Shown: positions 1 through 5,646, counted from the first letter of the stretch. The stretch is DNA of 7,930 nt from Deltaproteobacteria bacterium (GCA_015233295.1 JADFYC010000169.1:1-7930); one strand, 5' to 3'. Notes: a model not told the origin generated them from the letters alone. Numbers and translations: made by a program.

Positions 1-59
1 ACTTTTTCTGCCAATCCTTGGCCCAATGCCGCCAGAAATGGCAATTAATCAAGTAGCCG

Positions 60-1547
60 TCAAGTACCCGCGCTGGGTCTGGCAGCCCACCAGGGAATAT
101 ACTTCATGAATTTTGGAGCGGCTCCCATATCATAAGGCACAATGACACCTGATTCAACAGCCTCCCTGATTAGGCGGGAGGCGGCTGCCATGTTCTGCTG
201 TTCAATGCCGAACCGGTCGCGAACAGAACTGTTCGTGAGATACTCCTTATTAACATATTTGAGACAGGCGGGAAGATAACAAGCCCGAACCCGATCGTCT
301 TTGTCCATCCTGGTCAGAGGTCGGTGAGCAAAAAGTACGGCTCGGGTATTTTCGCCAATCACCTCAAAAGCCGGCGCCGGTAGTTGGAAATACTCTGTCT
401 GAAACACGACCTTGTCGACACCGCTGCCGCGTTCCTCGCAGACACCAATTCGCCTCATGAATGATGCTAAGGCCTCGTTCCGCGAACGTGGAGGGGTATC
501 CAGGAACCGGTCTATATGCACAAGTGGAAGACCAGGATTACTGATCTCCATTCGATCGGAAAAAATCTCAATCATGGGGCCGCTGCCGGTTACAAAAAAA
601 TCCTGATGAATCAAAGCATTTGCGACCAGCTCCCGAACTGCCAGCTCCGGATACATAGGGACAGTCTTCCGCAATGCTTTTTTTATGACTTCGTTGGAAG
701 GAAGCAGTGCATTGATGTAGCCGATCAGCCCTTCGAAACCGGCAGCGTAACCTTTAGCACCTTCTTGCTCACGGATGGTTTCAACCCGACTATTATCCTT
801 ATAAACAATGACTCGAACCGCCTTGCGTCGAAGTGAACGGAATTCGTCAAGCCTTTTGGCCAACAACATCGCTCCCAGATTCATGATGTTCCATCGTCCG
901 GTATCGGTCCGGCTGATAAGATTATCTGCTTCCAGCGCCATGAGAATTCCGGCACGAGATTCCGGGAGTGGGAGTTTCAGGAGGTCAAAGTAGGACGGAT
1001 AGTCAAGGAATTTAATAACCTCATCGCCGGCAACCTCTTCGGCCGCCACCAGGTCTTCGAACGGAATCTGGTCAAAAATCCGCCATAGCTCACGTTCTTT
1101 TTCCGGGAAGTCCTTCAACCTCTTTTTGTACGAGCCGACCCGGATAAATTCCTGATGTTTAAATTGCACCGGATGCCGAAACGCCCGGCCAATCTCCAGG
1201 AGCACCAGCTTGTAACCACCGGCTTCAAACTCGAAGAACCGAAAAGGGATTTTGGGAGAGAGCAAGCGTAGCAGCCAGTTTTCCAACTCTTCGTTGCCGA
1301 TTTTAGTGGTGAGAGGTGAGAACTCGGTCCCGATAATCTCATGATTATTATTGTCGATCCCCCACACCATGTAACCAAAGGCCTTTCCGGCCAGCACTGC
1401 TGAATTTGACAGCGCAGAGAGATACTCGCCGATATCTTCTGGCTCGGCCTTGTTCACCTTGAACTCCACCCATTCAGTTTCCTGGGGTAGCTTGCGGAGT
1501 TCATTCACCAGGCTGATCAAGTATTCTGGAGTTCTGTTGGTTGTCAA
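60..1547 (-). CDS. AlbA_2 (Schlafen-like) domain protein with RecG-C-type ATPase region
   Basis: A 495-residue protein. The N-terminal third resembles the AlbA_2/Schlafen-AlbA nucleic-acid-binding domain: an E-x-x-E-F-K motif near residues 25-30, a G-Y-M-V-W-G-I-D segment at 58-65 and IRVGS at 135-139. The central and C-terminal part resembles the divergent histidine-kinase-type ATP-binding fold found in 'RecG C-terminal-like' proteins: ELVANALIHQDF at 306-317 (N-box, Asn310), EISNPGLP around 334-341, and RNEALA through EERGSGVDKV at 356-380. The last 60 residues look like a winged helix (VRDRFGIEQQ). It starts at TTG (1545-1547), chosen because GAGGAG lies 8 nt upstream and no ATG precedes the conserved domain. 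The family is common in accessory DNA and is variously proposed to act in transcription control or phage defence; its role here is unknown. It is the last minus-strand gene before the left edge. Confidence 0.88.
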   Translation of the reverse strand: MTTNRTPEYLISLVNELRKLPQETEWVEFKVNKAEPEDIGEYLSALSNSAVLAGKAFGYMVWGIDNNNHEIIGTEFSPLTTKIGNEELENWLLRLLSPKIPFRFFEFEAGGYKLVLLEIGRAFRHPVQFKHQEFIRVGSYKKRLKDFPEKERELWRIFDQIPFEDLVAAEEVAGDEVIKFLDYPSYFDLLKLPLPESRAGILMALEADNLISRTDTGRWNIMNLGAMLLAKRLDEFRSLRRKAVRVIVYKDNSRVETIREQEGAKGYAAGFEGLIGYINALLPSNEVIKKALRKTVPMYPELAVRELVANALIHQDFFVTGSGPMIEIFSDRMEISNPGLPLVHIDRFLDTPPRSRNEALASFMRRIGVCEERGSGVDKVVFQTEYFQLPAPAFEVIGENTRAVLFAHRPLTRMDKDDRVRACYLPACLKYVNKEYLTNSSVRDRFGIEQQNMAAASRLIREAVESGVIVPYDMGAAPKFMKYIPWWAARPSAGT

Positions 1548-1555
1548 TTAGCTTG

Positions 1556-1561
1556 CTCCTC
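1556..1561 (-). promoter_or_regulatory. Shine-Dalgarno site of the AlbA_2 gene
   Basis: GAGGAG on the minus strand, 8 nt before the TTG at 1547. It decides the non-ATG start, because the next in-frame ATG would remove the whole E-x-x-E-F-K region of the AlbA_2 domain. Confidence 0.6.
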
Positions 1562-1720
1562 ACTATATTTACCCCAACGCGATCTCTCTGTGAAAGTTGG
1601 AAAAGTTTCTGGCTATATTACCCTCCGCCACCACCGTATCGGCAATGGGAATTTGGGGTCAGGCATAACGGGCGGGTCACGACGCGAGACACCGGGAGGG
1701 TAAACCAACTGCCCCAAGCA

Positions 1721-1804
1721 TCAGTCCTGATCGCTGGTGAAGCTCCAGAACTTCTTCTTGGATTTCTTTTTCTTTTCGTCCGACCTCTTGGCCAACCATT
1801 CTTA
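1721..1804 (-). other. in-frame lysine-rich extension beyond the zinc-ribbon stop codon
   Basis: Directly after the TAA at 1802-1804 the same frame reads EWLAKRSDEKKKKSKKKF then WSFTSDQD, and stops at TGA (1721-1723). The composition (basic run, then aromatic residues and an acidic end) looks like a protein C-terminus rather than random intergenic DNA. The full frame from the ATG would be 133 positions including the TAA. One base change would turn TAA into a sense codon such as CAA, AAA or GAA. The likely reading is a recent nonsense change or a sequence error; it may also be chance, since the tail is short and A-rich. Confidence 0.4.
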
Positions 1805-2122
1805 ATGGGCGATTCGCTCGGCCGCAAGTGATTCCCGCTGTTTCTGCCGGGCGGCGCCAACATTATCATGAGGCAAAAGCCGGCCACACCATTGGCACCT
1901 GAAGGTCTGCCGTGATAAGAGAACCCGTCCGCAATACGGACATCGGTCCGGACCGGTCGGCTCGGCACGCGACTCCCCCTCCGACCTGAGTTTGGCGTCG
2001 CGATCCGGGGAATCCCCTGGCCCGGATGAACCCACCCGGCCACAATATTCACAGGCCGTCTCCACTGCTCCCGCTGAATCGGGCAGGGCAGCGCCACAAC
2101 CTGCGCATTTTTCCGGAATCAT
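1802..2122 (-). CDS. small double zinc-ribbon protein
   Basis: A 106-residue protein counted from the ATG at 2122. It has two treble-clef/zinc-ribbon-like Cys4 units: C6-x2-C9 with C24-x2-C27, and C61-x2-C64 with C76-x2-C79. They are joined by a charged, Gly/Pro/Ser-rich linker at about residues 31-59, probably disordered. No enzymatic motif is visible. Such proteins are usually annotated as hypothetical zinc-ribbon proteins, and I cannot name a function. The frame is also open back to a TTG at 2152, but that TTG has AGG directly against it rather than a spaced ribosome site. The ATG lacks a clear Shine-Dalgarno too, so the start is uncertain. The stop is TAA at 1802-1804, after which the same frame continues for 26 codons (see next entry). 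Confidence 0.7.
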   Translation of the reverse strand: MIPEKCAGCGAALPDSAGAVETACEYCGRVGSSGPGDSPDRDAKLRSEGESRAEPTGPDRCPYCGRVLLSRQTFRCQWCGRLLPHDNVGAARQKQRESLAAERIAH

Positions 2123-2202
2123 AGATTTAGCGGCAACGATCTTGAAGGTCAACCTGAAATATTTTGGGGTTACTGCCGATCATGACGCGAGCAAATCGAA
2201 TA

Positions 2203-2232
2203 GGCCCTGACGGTAGATAATCCACCAGGGCC
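2203..2232. terminator. hairpin between tRNA-Asn and the zinc-ribbon gene
   Basis: GGCCCTG (2203-2209) pairs with CAGGGCC (2226-2232) around a 16-nt loop. It lies 41 nt beyond the 3' end of the tRNA on the minus strand. Neither side has a convincing run of T (minus: TATTCGATTTG; plus: CATTTCTT), so a terminator is only a possible reading. Confidence 0.3.
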
Positions 2233-2272
2233 CATTTCTTAGCTATCAATCAAATTATTTTTTAGAAAATTT

Positions 2273-2348
2273 TGGCTCCCCGGGCCGGACTCGAACCAGC
2301 GACAAGGTGGTTAACAGCCACCCGCTCTGCCAACTGAGCTACCGGGGA
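2273..2348 (-). tRNA. tRNA-Asn (anticodon GTT)
   Basis: A 76-nt cloverleaf on the minus strand. The acceptor stem is TCCCCGG/CCGGGGA with discriminator G and an encoded CCA (2275-2273). The D stem is GCTC/GAGC, the anticodon stem GGTGG/CCACC encloses CTGTTAA with anticodon GTT, and the T arm is GCTGG-TTCGAGT-CCGGC. All stems pair (one G-U type pair in the T stem), so the gene looks functional. It stands alone, not in a tRNA cluster. Confidence 0.96.
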
Positions 2349-2372
2349 ACAGCAGCGTTAGATGAATTTGGC

Positions 2373-2401
2373 TTGTTATCACCTGGTCGCCCGGTTGTCA
2401 A
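2373..2401 (-). promoter_or_regulatory. sigma70-type promoter of tRNA-Asn
   Basis: On the minus strand a perfect -35 TTGACA (2401-2396) is followed by a 17-nt spacer and TAACAA (2378-2373) as -10; GATAAC two bases earlier is an alternative -10. Transcription would begin roughly 18 nt upstream of the mature tRNA 5' end at 2348. An A/T tract (T8 on the minus strand) just upstream of the -35 could act as an UP element. Confidence 0.55.
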
Positions 2402-2465
2402 TAAAAAAAATACATAATCTACTTATTAGCCTGTAATAGGTTAGTTTTATTTGTTTAAATCAGGC

Positions 2466-2478
2466 TCTCCGCCGGAGA
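2466..2478. promoter_or_regulatory. short perfect palindrome, possible operator
   Basis: TCTCCG-C-CGGAGA is a perfect 6-bp inverted repeat around one central base, about 60 bp upstream of the candidate promoter of the dehydrogenase gene. It could be a regulator half-site pair, but a palindrome this size can arise by chance and no regulator is encoded nearby. Confidence 0.2.
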
Positions 2479-2540
2479 CGAAAATTATCCGTCAATGCGT
2501 TGTTCAGCGGCCCACCGCTTTAATGTAGTTACAAAATAGC

Positions 2541-2569
2541 TTGCCTCTGTCATCCGGTTGTGATATTAA
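2541..2569 (+). promoter_or_regulatory. candidate promoter for the 3-hydroxyacyl-CoA dehydrogenase gene
   Basis: TTGCCT (2541-2546), a 17-nt spacer and TATTAA (2564-2569), preceded by TGA that fits an extended -10 (TGn). Each hexamer matches the sigma70 consensus at 4 of 6 positions. It would leave a leader of about 145 nt before the ATG at 2722. Confidence 0.35.
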
Positions 2570-2706
2570 CTGTGACTAAATTATCTCCATGAGCGTCACG
2601 GTCCCACCGGGCACGGCCGCAAGTTGTGTGAGCAATAAGATGGATTTTCACCAGATGCTCAACAACAGGCGTGGCCGTTTAAGTCAGATTTGTCAACCAG
2701 GTAGTC

Positions 2707-2712
2707 AGGAGG
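2707..2712 (+). promoter_or_regulatory. strong Shine-Dalgarno site
   Basis: A perfect AGGAGG with 9 nt to the ATG at 2722. It fixes the start of the dehydrogenase gene. Confidence 0.85.
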
Positions 2713-2721
2713 CTTAACAAA

Positions 2722-3582
2722 ATGGAAATCAAGAAAATTGGCGTTATCGGAGCAGGAACCATGGGTCACGGGATAGCCCTGACCGCAGCTCAAATCGGCT
2801 GCCAGGTCGTCCTCCGGGATATCGAGGACAAGTTTGTTCAAAACGGCATGAAGGGCATCGACCGTTTCCTGTCTAAGAGCGTGGAAAAAGGAAAGCTGAA
2901 CGCCGACCAAAAAACAGAGATAATGGGCCGAGTGACCGGCACTACGGAGATGTCAGCCCTGGCCGACGTGGATTTCGTAATAGAGGCCGTCATTGAAGAC
3001 CTGGATCTAAAGAAAAAGGTGTTTTCGGAACTGGACGAACTTTGCCGCCCGGAAGTCATTCTGGCCAGTAACACCTCATCCATGTCCCTAACCGAAATCG
3101 CGGCGGCCACCAAACGCCCGGACAAAGTCTGCGGGATGCACTTTTTCAACCCCGTCCCGATAATGAAACTGGTCGAGGTCATCAGGGGTTATTATACCTC
3201 CGATGAGACCATCAAAGTCACCACCGAGCTGGCCGAAAAGATGGGCAAGACGACGGTAGAAGTCAAAAAGGACTCGCCGGGGTTTATCGTCAACCGGATC
3301 ATGATCCCCCACATGATCGAAGCGATTAAAATCGTTGAAGAAGGCATTGCCACCCCGGAAGACGTGGACAAAGCAGTCAAAAACGGTCTCAACTACCCCA
3401 TGGGTCCCTTTGAACTCATGGACCTGGCCGGGATCGATATTTGCTATTTTGTCACCGAGTATTTCTACAAGGAACTAAATAAAGAGGGCAAATGGGTTTC
3501 TCCCAACTTGCTCAAGACCATGATCCGGGCCAAACGCTTAGGCCGTAAGACCGGCGGCGGCTGGTACGATTACAATAAATAA
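2722..3582 (+). CDS. hbd: 3-hydroxybutyryl-CoA / 3-hydroxyacyl-CoA dehydrogenase
   Basis: A 286-residue cytoplasmic enzyme expected to interconvert (S)-3-hydroxybutyryl-CoA and acetoacetyl-CoA with NAD(P)(H), as in butyrate-type fermentation or beta-oxidation. It has the usual length of the stand-alone family. The N-terminal Rossmann fold shows G10-x-G12-x-x-G15 (GVIGAGTMGHGIA). Catalytic positions are present: Ser119 in SNTSS, His140 in GMHFFNPVP, Glu152 in KLVEVIRG and Asn191 in PGFIVNR. The C-terminal dimerisation domain contains YPMGPFELMDLAGIDI (225-240). The protein ends about where single-domain family members end, so nothing is truncated. It is the only plus-strand protein gene in the window and converges on the redox block. 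No thiolase or crotonase lies beside it, so the exact chain length and the direction in vivo are inferred. Confidence 0.95.
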   Translation: MEIKKIGVIGAGTMGHGIALTAAQIGCQVVLRDIEDKFVQNGMKGIDRFLSKSVEKGKLNADQKTEIMGRVTGTTEMSALADVDFVIEAVIEDLDLKKKVFSELDELCRPEVILASNTSSMSLTEIAAATKRPDKVCGMHFFNPVPIMKLVEVIRGYYTSDETIKVTTELAEKMGKTTVEVKKDSPGFIVNRIMIPHMIEAIKIVEEGIATPEDVDKAVKNGLNYPMGPFELMDLAGIDICYFVTEYFYKELNKEGKWVSPNLLKTMIRAKRLGRKTGGGWYDYNK

Positions 3583-3591
3583 CTCCCTCCG

Positions 3592-3631
3592 TAAAAACAA
3601 ATCGCCTGCGGCTCCACGGGGTGCAGGCGAT
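3592..3631 (-). terminator. intrinsic terminator of the redox operon
   Basis: A perfect 9-bp stem ATCGCCTGC/GCAGGCGAT (3601-3609 with 3623-3631) and a 13-nt loop. Read on the minus strand the stem is followed at once by TTGTTTTTA, a good U-tract, 30 nt past the stop at 3661. On the plus strand no U-tract follows (CATGGTTC), so it would only weakly serve the convergent dehydrogenase gene. Confidence 0.75.
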
Positions 3632-3660
3632 CATGGTTCAACACCTGGAGATTCCCGGCG

Positions 3661-4368
3661 TCAAGTCTTTGAGGAGGCGAAACCGGCTCTGAAATCCCGA
3701 TAGGCCATGTTTCGCAACTCATATAAGACGTCGGCCACGTGGACCCCCTGGGGGCAGTATTCCTGGCACATATAGCAGGTCATGCAATCCCAGGTCATCC
3801 CCGCGGCCAGGGCCTCATCCTTTAACCCTAAGGCCAGGGCATGCATGATCTGGTGTGGCAAGAGCCCCAATTCAGCCACCGGATCCTGACAATTGGCCAC
3901 CACCGGACAGGCATTGGTGCATGTCTGACATCTATAACATGACCAGAAGGTGGGGCCCTGGATTGAAGAAGACAATTCCTGTTGAAAATCGCCGTGATCC
4001 GGAAGTACTATCAATTCCCTGTCGTTATCTTTTTGAGCATAATGGGCCGCAACAGATTGCCTGGCCGACACCACCGGTTCCGGAAATCCTTTCAAGGCCA
4101 ACATTTCATTCATGCTCAGCCACAAATCCTGGAGATTAATCCCCACCGGACAAACATCGGTACATCGGTGACAACCCGTGCAAATGTGACTGCCTTCTTG
4201 AATGATCCCCAATTCCCTTTCGGTTAGCGGCCTGTCCAAGGCCAGGCTTTTGAGCGCCTTCAGTTTCTCGGAAGGCAGAATAGTCAAATTGTGCATCTCC
4301 CAAAAGATCACATTGACCGAACACCTCACGCTACACGTTCCACAGTGGGTACAGGCATCAAGTTCCAT
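3661..4368 (-). CDS. HdrC-like iron-sulfur protein with four [4Fe-4S] motifs
   Basis: A 235-residue, probably cytoplasmic electron carrier subunit. It has four complete C-x2-C-x2-C-x3-C motifs: C6/9/12/16, C63/66/69/73, C144/147/150/154 and C195/198/201/205. The second pair sits in a clear HdrC-type context (LGLLPHQIMHALALGL, then WDCMTCYMCQEYCPQG and a V-x-x-V-L-Y-E-L-R-N helix). The first pair looks like a second, diverged copy, so the protein resembles two HdrC modules in tandem. There is no transmembrane segment. The start is the ATG at 4368, which overlaps the TAA of the upstream cytochrome gene as TAATG, a sign of coupled translation; a GTG at 4386 is possible but has no well-spaced ribosome site. 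It probably passes electrons between the membrane cytochrome and an HdrD-type subunit or soluble partner. Confidence 0.85.
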   Translation of the reverse strand: MELDACTHCGTCSVRCSVNVIFWEMHNLTILPSEKLKALKSLALDRPLTERELGIIQEGSHICTGCHRCTDVCPVGINLQDLWLSMNEMLALKGFPEPVVSARQSVAAHYAQKDNDRELIVLPDHGDFQQELSSSIQGPTFWSCYRCQTCTNACPVVANCQDPVAELGLLPHQIMHALALGLKDEALAAGMTWDCMTCYMCQEYCPQGVHVADVLYELRNMAYRDFRAGFASSKT

Positions 4369-4703
4369 TATCCGCCTGGTCGCCACATTGGCCGGATTTT
4401 GCCCTCTTCCATGATCCCGTTAACCAGCAGGCTGATCGGGCCGGCCACCATATGGAAGAACTTGCTGAAGGGTAAATAGGCCAGACCGACCAGGCAGGCC
4501 AACACGTGAACATACCACAGCCAGATAGCCGCGCCGGCAGAGGTCAGTCCCAGAGCCGCGGGCCTGATCTTTTTGGCCACCCAGTAAGACGCGAAAGCCC
4601 AGTCAGGTTTGGAATGGCAACCGGCACAATTCATCTGGTGCAGATCTTCCCCGCGACGCATCCCGGCGGCGTCCGCCGTCACTCCGGATTCAGGAAAAAT
4701 CAC
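4368..4703 (-). CDS. NarI-type cytochrome b, C-terminal part with CxxCH and helix 5
   Basis: 111 residues if read from the GTG at 4703, which lies in the same frame as the upstream part and 18 nt past its TAG. It contains one haem-c attachment motif, CAGCH (residues 26-30; 247-251 of the joined frame). This is followed by a last helix with the H-x17-H pair (YVH at 66, FFH at 84), the signature of the final NarI helix that binds both b haems. The GTG lacks a spaced Shine-Dalgarno and the segment has no signal peptide, so independent translation as a cytochrome is unlikely. In the joined protein the CxxCH would sit in the loop between helices 4 and 5, possibly taking electrons from or to a periplasmic cytochrome. 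Confidence 0.6.
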   Translation of the reverse strand: MIFPESGVTADAAGMRRGEDLHQMNCAGCHSKPDWAFASYWVAKKIRPAALGLTSAGAAIWLWYVHVLACLVGLAYLPFSKFFHMVAGPISLLVNGIMEEGKIRPMWRPGG

Positions 4704-4721
4704 CCCGAATTCTTTCGCCCA

Positions 4722-5366
4722 CTAAGCCCGGAGGGATTCCTTGTCGGCCTCACTGATGACAGAATCCCCGTACTGCCCAACCATGTCATCGTACCGGGCG
4801 TGGGAGACAATTTTGGTGGCTTCCATTAAGAAACCGGACATCATGATGATCGCCAGAATAGCCAGAGCATAACGATCCCGGCCACCCGTGGTCACCCGCA
4901 TTCCCGGTATGGTCCTACGCCGATATAAGGCTATGCCCAGCCCGGCCAGGACCGCGACCCCAAACAGGTTTCTTAGGTAGATGTAAGGTAGTATGGTTGA
5001 GGCATAGCCGGGAAAAAAACGGGGCATGATGACCGCACCCAAGGCATGCGTTACCACAAGCAGGGTGAATCCAACATAAATCAGCATGTGCATCAACCAG
5101 CGCCGGCCATCCTCTTTGAGCACTCGCCGGTTTAAGAGCACATCCATAAAGAAAATCTTGGCTAAATCTACCAGCTTAGGGCTGAACAACACCCCTACCC
5201 CGCCCTTGGCGGCCGCCGACACCCGGACCCGGAACGGAAAATGTTCTCCTCCGGTGTCTATTTGGTGTCGAAACCAGGTCACCACCTTGAAGATCAGTCC
5301 CACCAGGAATATGGCTAGCGAGATATGCAGGCAAAGTGATACCAACGGGCTGTCAGCAATGAACAT
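4722..5366 (-). CDS. NarI-type cytochrome b, N-terminal part (helices 1-4)
   Basis: 214 residues up to the in-frame TAG. It is an integral membrane protein of the respiratory nitrate reductase gamma/HdrE/DsrM type. Predicted helices are at about residues 9-31, 92-114, 124-148 and 165-187, with a cytoplasmic-type basic loop between the first two. H93 (WLMHML) and H107 (VVTHALG) are likely haem-b ligands. The ATG at 5366 is preceded by GAGGTGA with 6-nt spacing, an excellent ribosome site. The last residues (KESLRA) stop abruptly in a soluble stretch rather than at a domain end. Alone it would lack the fifth helix and two haem ligands, so it should not work as an anchor without the downstream part. 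Confidence 0.85.
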   Translation of the reverse strand: MFIADSPLVSLCLHISLAIFLVGLIFKVVTWFRHQIDTGGEHFPFRVRVSAAAKGGVGVLFSPKLVDLAKIFFMDVLLNRRVLKEDGRRWLMHMLIYVGFTLLVVTHALGAVIMPRFFPGYASTILPYIYLRNLFGVAVLAGLGIALYRRRTIPGMRVTTGGRDRYALAILAIIMMSGFLMEATKIVSHARYDDMVGQYGDSVISEADKESLRA

Positions 5367-5372
5367 GGCTAC

Positions 5373-5379
5373 TCACCTC
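5373..5379 (-). promoter_or_regulatory. Shine-Dalgarno site of the second cytochrome b
   Basis: GAGGTGA on the minus strand, 6 nt before the ATG at 5366. It supports this start and shows that the translation signals of the interrupted gene are intact. Confidence 0.7.
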
Positions 5380-5436
5380 ATCAGGTTAGAGTGTTCACGG
5401 CCCGGCGCGGGGACGCTGGAATAAAAGCTAAAACAC

Positions 5437-5551
5437 AAACCGCAGAGGACGCGAAGAGAAAAAGAAAGGACGCGAAGATTATAGTAAGACATTTATCATA
5501 CTAAATTAATCTCAGCGTCCTATTTTGTTTTCCCTACGTCCTCTGCGGTTT
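5437..5551. repeat. 115-bp nested inverted repeat (MITE-like or bidirectional hairpin)
   Basis: The outer arms are perfect: AAACCGCAGAGGACG (5437-5451) and its complement (5537-5551). Inner pairs continue: GGACGC (5468-5473) with GCGTCC (5515-5520), GATTA (5477-5481) with TAATC (5507-5511), and TAGTA (5482-5486) with TACTA (5499-5503), leaving a 12-nt loop. The left arm also holds a direct repeat GGACGCGAAGA at 5447 and 5468. T-rich stretches follow on both strands, so it may end transcription both ways. The sequence resembles the 'ACCGCAGAGGACGC' family of intergenic repeats seen in many environmental bacterial genomes (from memory). No target duplication is obvious. Confidence 0.75.
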
Positions 5552-5646
5552 ACTTTTTTTCAAGAGGAGCTCCATCAGAACGCAAAGCAGTGATGCCATT
5601 TCCTTGCATTCTCTGGATTAGATGCATGAGTTAAGGAACCATTCGA

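Larger units (their letters stand above)
2402..2721. other. gene-free region upstream of the 3-hydroxyacyl-CoA dehydrogenase gene
   Basis: No credible coding frame is visible. The left part (to about 2460) is AT-rich, with an A8 run and an imperfect 7-bp hairpin, CTTATTA/TAATAGG, near 2421-2439 followed by a T-rich stretch. The middle holds the palindrome at 2466-2478 and a candidate promoter at 2541-2569. The right part would be a leader of about 145 nt containing the separated pair ACGGCC...GGCCGT, ending in the ribosome site at 2707-2712. Confidence 0.5.
4368..5366 (-). pseudogene. NarI-type cytochrome b with a haem-c insert, split by in-frame TAG
   Basis: One continuous frame of 332 positions from the ATG at 5366 to TAA at 4370-4368, interrupted only by TAG at 4724-4722 (position 215). 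Four predicted helices lie before the TAG, and the CxxCH motif and fifth helix lie after it, so only the joined frame gives the five-helix NarI-type fold. Haem-b ligand candidates are H93 and H107 before the stop and H287 and H305 after it; the latter 18-residue spacing matches that of the last NarI helix. It is scored as interrupted because no recoding signal is evident; a single substitution (for example TTG to TAG) or a sequence error explains it most simply. Confidence 0.75.

Noticed and set aside
1..59. Small hairpin GCCAA-TCC-TTGGC beyond the AlbA_2 stop
   Set aside because: It is only 5 bp with no U-tract on the minus strand, so it is not supported as a terminator.
1645..1675. Possible remnant of a REP-type repeat (TTTGGGGTCAGGC)
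   Set aside because: The match is by memory and only about 13 bases, with no paired copy or transposase in the window.
1802..1804. Selenocysteine or pyrrolysine at the zinc-ribbon stop
   Set aside because: The codon is TAA; selenocysteine uses UGA and pyrrolysine UAG.
1618..2097. A 159-codon open frame overlapping the zinc-ribbon gene on the same strand
   Set aside because: It is Arg/Pro/Gly-rich with no domain, and it overlaps in another frame the gene whose CxxC motifs are clearly coding.
2120..2152. Promoter TTGACC-17-TAAATC ahead of the zinc-ribbon gene
   Set aside because: The spacing is right, but the -10 matches weakly and transcription would start within or after the ATG at 2122, so it could only work if translation starts further in.
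4368..4703. A free-standing small cytochrome c gene
   Set aside because: It has no signal peptide and no spaced ribosome site, it is in frame with the upstream cytochrome across the TAG, and its last helix supplies the missing NarI ligands. It is better read as the second part of one gene.
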